The notes under the pieces: generated by a model | Database searches by the model: none | What the model was told of the DNA's origin: nothing | Seen by the model: the letters and a program-made list of their open reading frames with translations, nothing else | Part shown: piece after piece, positions 24,178-34,816 of the stretch | Numbering within the stretch: the stretch's first letter is position 1 | How the letters are laid out: the number at the start of each line of letters is the position of its first letter | Program-made: the position numbers and the translations under genes | From: Nageia nagi | Lineage: Eukaryota > Pinophyta | Assembly (NCBI GenBank): GCA_050084985.1 | Contig: JBITNC010000001.1 | Coordinates: forward strand, 6,944,001 to 7,008,000 | Length of the DNA stretch: 64,000 nt | Direction of reading: 5' to 3'

Positions 24178-24535
24178 GAACATTAACTTTATCTTGGTTA
24201 GGAGAACAATAAATAATCATTCTTATCCTTTCCAAAGAAAAGCAACTTTTAATAATGTTCAAAGGTAATAGAGACTAATGACGTATGGATGCATATGAAC
24301 ATTAAATTTATCTTGGTTAGGAGAACAATAAATAATCATTCTTATCCTTACCAAAGAAAAGCAAATTTTAATAATGTTCAAAGGAAATAGGTATATTGAA
24401 AACATGGTTTAACATGAAACAATAGTGACTTTAGGAATGTATATGAACATTAACTTTATCTTGGTCAAGAGAACAATAATTAATCATTCTTATCTTTCCC
24501 AAAGAAAAGCAAATTTTAATAATGTTCAAAGGTAA
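24178..24535. repeat. Threefold repeat of about 92 bp
   Basis: Copies begin near 24178, 24297 and 24445, each with GAACATTAA, TTTATCTTGGT, GAGAACAATAA and AATAATGTTCAAAGG, separated by variable spacers. Confidence 0.9.
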
Positions 24536-25429
24536 GATGTATAATAGTAAAAATGGGTTTAACAAAATGAAACGAATGATCCTAAACACCAACAAAGAGT
24601 ATAATATGAAGGATATTCAGTATAATAAAAAGATTAAGTGACCTTTGAATTAATAACCAAGTTATTATAACATCTACCTTATCTTTCTTTATTTCAAGAT
24701 TTAACAACCTAAGATGATATAAAACAATATTATTATATGTTGATAAAAAACCTAAAACTCCGTGTGTGTAGTGACATTCATTTCCCTTCTTAGATCATTT
24801 GACATGGAATTATCTTAGAAACATTAATGAGCTAATCCATCCATATGGAACATATAGAGGTCCATAGAAAGTTGCGCTTAACTACCTTGATCCCGCTACA
24901 ACCTTGCTTTACTTCTAGTCAGGCGTCCATAGCCCCGGTAGAGGATATTGTAATCACCCAAGAATCATTGATATTATGTAAATTTATTTTATTTTATTTT
25001 ATTTTATTTTTTATTTTTTATTTTTTTACCAAATGATTCTTGGGTTCGGGATGAAACGAATAATAGGATAGATATGTAATTTTTCACTCTTAATGTTTCT
25101 AAAATAACTTCATTCAAATTCTCTTAGAATTCCTTAATGTATTAAGTGTTTAGAGTTTTTGATTTTTCTTCAAACATACAAATTTTATGTTTTTCTTCAT
25201 CTAAGGTATGTCATTTCTTTATGAAAGAAAGGATAAAGTGAATGTAGTGATAACAAGGAAATTATTCTAAGATAACCTTTTCATACATTACACATTTACT
25301 AGAAAATCATTGTTACGATGACATGCAACATATATTTACATCATACAAGGGTAGGGCACCCAATTTCCAAGTGACCTCTAGATGTTCCCATCTAGGTATA
25401 TTTTTTTTAATTTTATAAATTTTATGTGT

Positions 25430-25600
25430 TTTATATTTTTCAAATTTTTAGAATTTTATGATTTTCTATTTTTTAGGATTTTATGATTTTTCTATTTTTT
25501 AGGATTTTATGATTTTTCTATTTTTCAGGATTTTATGATTTTTCTATTTTTTAAGATTTTATGATTTTTCTATTTTTTTAGGATTTTATGATTTTTCTAG
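25430..25600. repeat. Short tandem repeat (AGGATTTTATGATTTTTCTA units)
   Basis: About six units of 29-33 bp, ending in the stop-codon region of the accessory frame. The array abuts the C-terminus and could have truncated or extended the protein. Confidence 0.9.
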
Positions 25601-26807
25601 GAAATCTATTCGTGACGCGTTCAAATTGAGTTTGAACTGCATCAGGATTAAATGAACAATGTGTTGAACTAAACAAAAAACTAAAATCTAATACCACTTG
25701 ATTATGATAAATTTTTGGAATACAATAATCTAAGTGTTCAGATGTCATGGTTTGTGTGATTGAAATGAGTCGTTCTCGATATCTTAAAGTTTGGTTGTGA
25801 GTACAATCGACCATTATTTTGGGCTTTTCTATAGGCCATAGAAGATAGAAATATATCATTAAATCATATTCTGATTTGGGAGAACACCATAACTCAAAGG
25901 CATTGATACAAACAATAACTTGATACCCATTTATTTTGACATCCCAACCATAAGATTCGCATGTATCATAGAATGTCAAGGCCAATTTTTGTTGTATTTC
26001 TATAGGCATGGAAAAAACATTTGAGTACAAAGGAGTAGGAGCGTTACGAATAACTTTCATAAAGATGTCTTTGTCATACCTATTTTCAAACCCTAGAAGA
26101 TAACTTCCATTATTTTGTACTCTACGTTCTTTTGACAGTCTTTCGATGATCTCATTTCTAACCTTTATTTGACTTATCGTTTTAAGTTCAACAATACGCA
26201 AAGCTTGACTTTTCGCTAAATTTCGTTCCCAAATTATGTGTCGCATTTGCATGCGAGAACATCTGTTAATTTGCCTATAATATTGTTGTGACATTCTAGG
26301 AGGAAAAGCCACAAAAGTATTTGAAAAATCATAAATCACCCTTTTATGAGGTAAATAATGTGGAATTTCATCCATCCATTCTAGGCTTTTTAGTAATTGT
26401 TTAATGCATTTCATCTTAGCTAAAAGGAGTGAATACTTAGTTAATTGACAATTTATGATAATCTTTGGTATTCCATAAGGCCATTGTAAACAGAAAGCCA
26501 TTATTCTTTGTGATATTCTTTCCATATGGGTGAAAAAGATTGGTGGATCTAAAATAATGCTTACTTCGTATCCACACAAAATGACTCCCCAATCATTATT
26601 CCTAACACAAAACATATTAAATGTTCTTGTATATTGTTCATCAATAGTCAATTATAAATAATTTAAAAGATTAAGATCAAATCTATGTTGTAAATATGTT
26701 AACGCGAAATCACCTAGATATCTCAGTGGTGGAAATCGTACTTGTGGTGGCATTATGCTACCTTCAGCAGATTCCCTTGCTAGATTCATCTTTTCTATTT
26801 TAATCAT
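25578..26807 (-). pseudogene. Accessory ORF of the Tat element: protein with two-fold internal repeat, function unknown
   Basis: The frame lies 85 bases after the integrase stop, on the same strand. From the ATG at 26807 (a second ATG is at 26789) it is open except for one TAA at 26652-26654. The open remainder is 357 codons. Numbering from codon 26651: repeat 1 spans about 1-118 and repeat 2 about 215-330. Both have W-x-V-x3-GY-x-V near the start, a hydrophobic segment ending L-x-WP-x3-PKI, a following cysteine (N/D-C), then P-x4-H-x2-V-x-DFS-x2-F. Residues 120-200 form an Arg/Lys-rich, probably helical linker. No signal peptide or convincing membrane segment is visible, so it is not envelope-like. 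I do not recognise the domain; RNA/DNA binding by the linker is inference. It is the best-preserved non-gag-pol frame in the window. Confidence 0.75.
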
Positions 26808-26892
26808 TAACACTTGACAAATATTAATACTTTTATTTATTTATTATTTAATCAATAAAATAAAATAAAAGAAAACTAATGTACACATTTTT

Positions 26893-28060
26893 TTATGTAT
26901 AGAAAGGTCGAAGATGCATGATATTTATAGGTTCACATTCTTCATTTCCTTCTAAATCTGATAAATGATAAGTTCCTCTACCGAATTTTTTCTTAATGAT
27001 ATATGGTCCTAACCAATTCAGAGCAAACTTATCTCTAAGCTGTCGTTCTATTCGTGAAGTTTGTTGATTTTCTTTTAAAACCAAGTCACCTATTTCAAAT
27101 TCACGAATTAGAGCCCTTCTATCAAAAGCTCATTTTATCCTTTTCTGATAAACACGCATATGTTCTAAAGCATTAATACATTTTTCATCTAAAAGTAATA
27201 GTTGATCTAAGCGAGTTTGTCTTGTTTCTTCATCAGAATTTTGCTCACTCAGATTTACTCTAAGATATGGTTTCTCAAGTTCTATAGGTAGGATAGCTTC
27301 TGTTCCGTACACTAAAGAGAATGGTGTTGCCCCAATAGGAGTGCATACACTGGTACGATAAGCCCATAAGGCTTTTGGTATTTGAATATGCCAATCTCTA
27401 TGAGAATCATTTACTATTTTTGCTAAGATGTTTCAAATAGTTTTATTAGTAGCCTCTGCCTGTCCATTACCTTGTGGATAATAAGGAGTGGAAAAACTTT
27501 GTTTAATCTTATACTTATCACATATTTGCTTTACATCCTTATTTTTAAAATTTTTTCCATTATCCATAATTAATTGATTTGGCACACCAAATCTACATAT
27601 AATATAATTTTCTATAAAATTCGTGATTCGTGAGCCAATAGTGGAAGTCATGGGAATAGCCTCTACCCATTTGGTAAAATATTCAGTCGCTATAATTATG
27701 AACTTATGTCCACCAGAAGATGTAGGTGTAATTTGTCCTATTAAATCTAATGTCCATTTAGAGAATGGCCAAAGTGATTGTATAGGATGCAGTTCTTGAG
27801 ATGGTTGTGAAAATAAATGAGCGTATTGTTGACATTTAAAACATTTTTTAACATATTCACAACAATATTTTTCCATAGTTGGCCAATAATACCCCATTCA
27901 TATTAATCATTTTACAATTGCAACACCATTAAAATGTCCTCCACATGTTCCATCATGGGTAGAAGATATAGCCTTTTTAACATCATTCCATTCAAGACAT
28001 CTGAGTAAAATACCCTTAAAATTTCATTGATGTAAAATGTCCCCTAACAAATAATATTTT
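26893..28060 (-). pseudogene. Tat element integrase
   Basis: The zinc-binding part is legible from about 28000 (H-D-G-T-C-G-G-H) to KKCFKCQQYAH near 27830. The core keeps all three catalytic residues: D in KWTLDLIGQ, D in IMDNGKNF and E in GQAEATNKT. The C-terminal domain ends with GPYIIKKKFGRGTYHLSD and HLRPFYT at 26893. Segments 27433-27897, 27130-27312 and 26893-27084 are in one frame, separated by a few stops, so damage is light. It would insert the element cDNA. It has no chromodomain, as expected for Tat. Confidence 0.9.
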
Positions 28061-28080
28061 GTTGCTTTAATTTTAAAAGC

Positions 28081-28658
28081 TCATCGTGCTGATTTATTAA
28101 GGTTTGCTGGAAGATTTCCAAATTTTAAAAAGTCTATCAATTCTTTATACCAATTATTTTTATCATTTATGTCAATATTTAATACATTTTTTTCTTCCTC
28201 TTCCTGTTGTAACGATGATTGAGATAATTGAATTATCTCAACTTGAATTGAAGATTGTTTAAGATCCTCTGGGATAAGAGATCCAATAGAAGCCATAGCA
28301 TTTGCAAATCTATTAGATGATCTTGTTGCTGCTTCTATACTAAATTGGTCAAAAGATTTTAATAATTCTTCAACTAACGCTTTATACTTTTGAAGTAAAG
28401 GCTCTTTACATTGATAAATTCCTTTCACTTGATTTACGATAAGTAAAGAATCTCCAATGAGCTTTATTCTTTTAAATTTTAATTTAATAGCGGTTTTTAA
28501 TGCTAATATCAAAGCTTCATATTCCACATTATTATTAGTACAAGGAAATTTTAGTTTAAATGAATAAGGTATAGGATACCTTGTGGTGTTATGAATACAA
28601 CACCTACTCCACCACCTTGTTCACATCGAGAACCATCAAAGTATATTGTCATATCCCA
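28081..28658 (-). pseudogene. Second, archaeal-type RNase H (aRH) of the Tat element
   Basis: It starts WDMTIYFDGSRCEQGGGVGV at the end of one frame, then, after a one-base frameshift near 28575, continues as MEYEALILALKTAI and IGDSLLIVNQVKG. The D, E and D of the first three catalytic positions are present. The fourth position (usually A-D-A-L-A) reads FANAMA, an asparagine in place of aspartate. A second RNase H after the normal one is the hallmark of Tat/Ogre/Retand elements. Confidence 0.9.
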
Positions 28659-29363
28659 ATCATTTTTAGGTTCTACAGGTATTTCAATTTCATCTAATTG
28701 AAACACTCCATCATTGGGTAATTCAACGACAAGTGGTTTATCATCTTGTAATGGGGCCTCAACAAGATAATCAGTAATTACTTGTCCTTTTATTGACTTT
28801 TGTCCAATAAAATGTAAATCAAATTCAGTTAAGTGCATTATCCACTTTATAGTTCTTGAATTTTGATAAGTTTTATTCATCATATATTTCAATGGATCTA
28901 CTTTAGAAATGACATATGTTGTATGATTAAGCATATAATGTCGAAGTTTTTTAGTAGCAAAAATGATAGCCAAACATAATTTTTCCAAATATATATACTT
29001 AATCTCGTAGCTCACTAAGGTTCTACTCAAATAATATATAGCTTGCGCTTTATTGTGTTCATTCTTTTGAGCAAGCATTGTCCCTAAGGCGATTTTAGTA
29101 GCTGAAATATATAACAAAAAAGGTACATCTTTTCTTGGTGGACTTAAGACAGGAGGAGATAATAAATATCTTTTAATTTCATCAAATGCATCTTGTTGCT
29201 CTTTGCCCCAACGATATTCTATCTCCTTTTTTAATAATTTTGTAAATGGTTTACATTTATCAGAAAGTTGAGATATAAACCTTCTAATGGCTTGTAAATT
29301 GCCCTGTAAACTCTGTAATTGTTTTAGATTTGCAGGAGGTGGCATATCTACTACTGCCTTCAC
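28659..29363 (-). pseudogene. First (degenerate) RNase H and connection domain of the Tat element
   Basis: Continues the reverse transcriptase frame after a single TGA at 29388. The block RWGKEQQDAFDEIKRYL is followed by LLYISATKIALGTMLAQ, where the usual first catalytic aspartate of gypsy RNase H is Ser, and then by YLSRTL and KLRHYML blocks. Loss of the catalytic residue is typical of Tat elements, where the second RNase H is thought to supply the activity. Confidence 0.88.
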
Positions 29364-29387
29364 TTTACTAGGATCTATTTCAATTCC

Positions 29388-30416
29388 TCATCGAGACACA
29401 ATAAATTCTAATAATTTTCTTGAAGTTACACCAAAAACAAATTTTTTTGGATTTAACCTTACTTTATGTTCTAACAATCTATCTAAGACTTTAATTAGAT
29501 CTTTTCCATGATCTACTCGATATTTAGATCTAACCAACAAATCATCGACATAATCTTCTACTATGTCATGCATATAGTCATGGAATATATAAGTCATAGC
29601 TCTTTGATAAGTTGCCCCGGCATTTTTCAATCCAAAAGGCATAATTTTATAACAAAAGGTACCCCAAGGAGTTATAAAAGCCATTTTATGTTGATCTTCA
29701 GTAGCTATTTTTATTTGATTATAACCAGAAAACTCGTCCATCACTGATAACATATCATGTCCTACTATTGAATTTACCAGATTGTCAATGCTAGGTAGTG
29801 GGAAATCATCTTTAGGACAAGCTTTGTTTAGATCATGAAAATCTATGTATATTCTTATTTTTCCACTTGGTTTTTTCACTGGTACCATATTAGATATCCA
29901 ATCTGAATAATCTATAGGTTGTATAAATTTGGCTTCTAATAATTTTTGGAGTTCTTCTTTTACCATTAATGCTATAGTAGGATGCATCTTACGTAATTTT
30001 TGTTTAACGGGTTTAGCATCAGGCGTTAATGCTAAATTATGTACTACTAATTTAGGATCTATCCTGGGCATGTCTGCATATGACCATGCAAATACCTTTT
30101 CTCATTCTTTTAATAAGGTTATAATTTTTTCTTGTTCATTTTCTGTGAGGTTTTCTCCTAATTGAATAATTTTAGGATTTTGAGGATCATTACTAATATT
30201 TATTTCTAAAACCTTTTCAATAAGCATATGTGACCCTTCTTCTAATTGATTTGGTACTGGTATCCAGCTATTGTCATTAACACTATATTCTTCATTGTAT
30301 TCTTGAGTTTGTTCATTCGTGCATATTTGACTTTCATAGGAACCAAATATATTATCTACATTTTTGAATTCATGTACCAAAGGATTAGATGATATAAGAG
30401 ATAAATCAGCAATCAT
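29388..30416 (-). pseudogene. Tat element reverse transcriptase
   Basis: The 227-codon frame at 29388-30071 contains VKKPSGKIRIYIDFHDLNKA, DDFPLPSID, the substrate block FSGYNQIKI, PFGLKNAGATYQRAM and the catalytic YVDDLL. This is a well-preserved gypsy reverse transcriptase. The acidic 104-codon frame at 30102-30416 just upstream is the usual protease-RT spacer. The frame ends with one TGA that could have come from CGA by cytosine deamination. Confidence 0.92.
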
Positions 30417-31117
30417 TTCATCTGTAGAAGTATTGGCTATTATTTTGATTAAATTTTAATTTTCATTAACTTCATCTATTCGTTCATTATTTTGATCTTC
30501 AATATCATTCTCTTTTATTGTAACCATATTTACCGATGGTATATATGCATATGAAACGATTGATGATTCGACATTTTTATTTATTTTTTCTTGTATATGT
30601 CTTGGTAAACCCCAATGACTCCAGAGTGGCTCAATATTATTAATAAAGAGCCTTTCAACACCTTCTAAGACATCCATTTCACTTAATTGTCCTTCACTTA
30701 TATCAGCAACTTCTTATATTATGGATTTTTTCTCTAAGATTTCTTCGTTATAATCCAAATTTTCTTCTTCTAAATTTCCTAATTTACCAAGATTTTTATA
30801 TCCATTCTTATAACCTAATCCACTTTTATCAGTGGGATCTTGGTATTGTAATTTAATTATTTCTCGGGGACCTTGTTCATATCAACCCAATCCTTAGCCT
30901 TGCCAATTACATTTGTTAAAATAGTTTAAGACAAATGTTCTTGAACATGGCGATAAATATTTCATATCATTATTGAAATATCCTTCATATATTTGATTGG
31001 ATATTGTTGATATAGGATCTACTATTCTTGCATAAACAAACATTGTTTGATTAGGTATTTCACCTAAAGGCACTATTGTCCAATCACACTAGGTGATTTA
31101 GATAATCTTCCCATTTC

Positions 31118-31830
31118 TTATGATGAAGGTATACTAAATACCACATCATCTACATCATATTCTCCCATCCCTAAATCCCTTAATTTAATTTTTACTAGAT
31201 ATTCATTGGATGAGTTATTATTATATGTAGTATTTACTTGTTTTGATGAAGACGCTCCATGCTTTTCATCTAAAGTTTTAGCAACTTTTTCCCAAGTATC
31301 TTTATCTTGTATAACTATATCAGTTTTTACTTTTATGACTTCAAATTGATTCATATTTTTGTTCATTAAGATAGTTGATAGATTGGGAGATGGTAATGTC
31401 ACTTCATTTGTATCAAAAATTAAATTACAATGTGAATAAGGATCTGGGTCTTTAAACACACAATGAACTTTATCCTTGTAGATGTACTTTAAACATCCAT
31501 GATAAGTTGATGGAACACATTGCATTTCTCTAATCCATGGATGTCCTAAAAGAACATTATATTGTATAATATTTCCTTCGATTATACGTAATAAAGTTTG
31601 AACGGTTTTATCACCTACTGTAATTGGCAGCACTATCGATCCCAAGGTTGAACACACTGCATCATTAAAAGCTCTAATTTGCAAAGAAGGAGCTAAGATA
31701 ATTGATTCTGGTAAATTTAGCTTTTTATATGCAGCATTTGAAATTATATTTATGGCTGAACCCTCATCTATTAAAATTCTTGTAAGTAATTTTCCATCTA
31801 CCTTACCAATTATATGTAAGGGTGGATCAA
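31118..31830 (-). pseudogene. Tat element protease
   Basis: The active-site segment reads RILIDEGSAINIIS near 31750-31800 (D-E-G-S in place of the common D-S/T-G; non-standard residues after the aspartate are common in this branch). It is followed by LQIRAFNDAV and the flap/C-terminal block NVLLGHPWIREM in the open frame at 31118-31684. It would cleave the gag-pol precursor. Confidence 0.85.
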
Positions 31831-32369
31831 GTCCGCCTGGTCCGTCGTTATTTAATTTTTCTTATTTGTAGAAGGTGATACTAGGTTGTTGAGATATTCT
31901 TAAACTTTCAACTATTGAAATGAAGTTATTGGAGTTACTAATATCCACTTGAATTTCTTGTAGAATTTGATTCATAGCTTCCCTATAACTCTCGGACTAT
32001 TGTAATAATTCAAATAAGGTCATCTTTATAGAGACATTTTTAACTATCATTGAAGAGCACCTTTTATCGAAACTTTAGGTTGCTGCAGAGGAGGTATAGG
32101 TTGTATATTAATTGGGTATGATGTTGATTAATTTTTTTGAGGATTATCCTATTTATTCTGATATTGTTATGCTCTTGTGGCTATACCAATCATATGTATT
32201 GAATCATCTATAGTTCCTATAAGCGGTATATCCTTATTATCCCCTGTATAGTTCAGTTGATTCGGGATAGTTGCCACATTATTAGCCTGATGTGAAGGTA
32301 AGGGGTTTTGATATATCCCTAGATTTTGATTTGAAGGTACAATAGGATTATCCACATCTATCTTTCAAC

Positions 32370-33440
32370 TATATATCAAGTCTTGAATTTTGTGCTGTAA
32401 AGTTCGACATCTATTTGTATTATGTCCCTTTTACCTATGATAAGCACAAAATTCATTTTCCTTATACCATTTACTTTCTTTAGCATTGGGATTTTTAGGC
32501 CTTATATCAGGTAATGTAATCATACCATTATCACATAATTTTTTAAGTATTTTGGCTAATGGTTCTGATAATGGGGTAAAATTTCTTTTAGGTTTAGGTT
32601 CAGCACTTTCTTCTATTTTTGAAGAAGGACCACAATTTTCTGTTGTAGCTATTTGATTATTTTGTGGTTGTTTACTAATGTTCTCATTTTGATTACCTTT
32701 TTTGTATTCTTTTTTCTTGAGTTTTAGCTCTCCATCTTGAATTTTGACTCTTTCTATAACTACTGCCTGAGCAATAGCTTCTTCAAAAGTTTTATGTTGT
32801 TGAATTTGGAGAGCACTAGCTATTGGTCTTAAACAGCTTTGGCTAAATAATTTAACCAATTCTTCTTATGGTATTGTATAAGGCATACTAGTGAGTATAG
32901 CCCACCATCTTGATATGTAATCTTGTATGGTTTCATCAAGAAATTGTTGCAATCTCATAAGATCTGTAATTGAAGATTTCTCTTTAATATTGATTCTAAA
33001 ATGTTCAAGAAATTGATTAGCCAATTGTTCGAATGTATATAAACTATGCATAGGTAAACTGTTATACCAATCCAAAGCTTGGCCTGCGAGTGTCATAGGA
33101 AATATATGTAACATTAATGAATCATCATTGGCTATCTGATAACTAGAAAATGAAATTTCCTCAAGTGTTCTTTGGGGTCTTCTCTTCCTTTAAATGGCTC
33201 TATTTTAGGAATTTCAAACCTATATGGTAGTTTCTTTTTTGGAACACTTGGATGAATAGGCTCATTACAAATATTCTTGTAATTTAACTTTTGAAGTCCT
33301 TGAACATTCATTTCTCGATTTATAAAATCCTTCATAAAGTTTTCTAATTCTTTATCGGTTCTATGACCTTGAGTGTGCCTATGATGTCTTCGAGTATTTG
33401 GATCCTTTTTCCGAAATTGATCTTGAAATGTAAGACTCAT
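32370..33440 (-). pseudogene. Tat element gag: capsid and zinc knuckle
   Basis: Frames 33132-33440, 32866-33114 and 32431-32859 read in order. Blocks include FEIPKIEPFKGREDPKEHLR, MTLAGQALDWYNSLP, FEQLANQFLEHF and IQDYISRWW, the conserved capsid (Retrotrans_gag) signature. The knuckle reads FCAYHR, a stop, then KGHNTNRC at about 32400-32450. It would package element RNA. There is an unusually long C-terminal spacer up to the protease (32167-32355). Confidence 0.9.
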
Positions 33441-34816
33441 AGTTAGAAGAAATTTCTAATGGTGGTGGAGGTAATATTTTAAGAGGTGAATGTCATCGCA
33501 GAATAGGGATTCTAGGAGGTTTTTGGGATATCCCTTTTTCATGTAGATCTCTTCCCTTATAATCAGGTTGTCTTGTTTGATTTTGGGTTTGTTCAACCCA
33601 ACTTTTAATAGAATCTCACTTTTGTTTATCATATAATTTTTGAAGTTCTAATTCCTTTTCCATTTCCTTTTGTAATAAAATGGTTGTCTCTCTATCCAGC
33701 GCTTCTTGTTTATCTAAGTAAGGATCTCGATATCTTTGTATTTGACTTCCTTCAGGAGTTTCCGATTTCAAATTCCTTATTTTTTGATATTCATCCCACT
33801 GTCTTTGTTTTTCTTTCTCCATACGTAGATATTGTTCCCTTTTTATTTTTTCATTTTCTAATTATTTAAGTTGTAATTCTTGTAAACGAAGTTGAATCTC
33901 GTGCTCTTTATGAAGTCTTTTCTTTTCTTGTTCCAAGAACTCGTTTCTTTCTTTCTTTGCTTGTTCTTGTTCTATGAATTTTCTTTTATCTCTAAGAAAT
34001 TTATCTTCCATTTCTTTTAATTTATCCTCTTGTTCTTGCAATTTGATAAGTTCATCGACTTTTCTTTTTCTTCCTCTAGGATATATTGCATGTCTGCAGG
34101 CCTTTTAATATTCTCAGCATATACTTCCGTGAATCTTTTACCAGCTATTGTTTTATATAATTATCATTTTTGTAGTTCTTCATAAGAAGGTATCTCTTCT
34201 ACTTTAAACTTAGATGTCCTTCTATTTGATCCTTCTTTTATGGAATAAGATTTTTCTGTTTATTTTATTGATGCTTCCTTTCTTCCTAATTCAAAAGAAA
34301 AAGAAGATCCCTCCTTTTGAATTGAAGAACTGACTCTTCAACCATTTGATAATTGATGACTAATTCTTTCATATTTAATTTTATATGGCTCAGTTTGTGG
34401 TATCGCTATGGTTTCGGCCGAGATTTAGCCTCATCAATTTCTAAGTTATCACTCTTTTGGTCTATTTTTTCTACATCTCCCGATAAACTAAAAGACGTCT
34501 TAGGAATACCCCCATGATTAGCTAGGCAATGATGAATTTCAATCAATTCTTCTTCTAACACTTGCATTCCATTCCTTGCGATAGGATTATCTATAATTTG
34601 TCTTTGTGATCTAGATTGATTATAACCATAATCACCATCTTTACCTACATAACGAACTACCCGTGAATTTGATTCATCTAAAGGAGGTGGCCTCCTAACC
34701 GAATATTCTATCAAATCCATGTTGTCTGAATCTATTTCTTGCATTTCAAATGGATGTTCTTGCATTTTCTTAGCGGTCATACTTCTAGTTTGAACCATTT
34801 TAAATATCATAAACAA
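33441..34816 (-). pseudogene. Tat element gag N-terminal extension, coiled-coil rich
   Basis: Starts MVQTRSMTAKK near 34798, followed by an acidic segment. About 33600-34080 encodes almost only charged helix-formers (for example RNEFLEQEKKRLHKEHEIQ and MEKEKQRQWDEYQKIR), interrupted by a few stops. A long Glu/Lys/Gln-rich coiled coil before the capsid fits the oversized gag region of Tat/Ogre elements; its role in particle assembly is inference. Confidence 0.75.

Larger units (their letters stand above)
22229..25577. other. Tat element 3' non-coding region
   Basis: About 3.3 kb between the accessory frame and the polypurine tract. It contains an antisense coding-like remnant (23056-23393), an old threefold repeat (24178-24535), a simple (TTTTA)n stretch near 24980-25020, and the ATTTTATG repeat at 25430-25600. 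No other domain was recognised. Confidence 0.7.

Noticed and set aside
25578-26651. Interpretation of the accessory ORF as an envelope-like gene
   Set aside because: No signal peptide, no transmembrane helix of adequate length and no cleavage motif; the two-fold domain repeat with a basic linker does not fit an envelope protein.
29287-30165. Plus-strand frames over the Tat reverse transcriptase
   Set aside because: Antisense shadows of a recognised reverse transcriptase frame.
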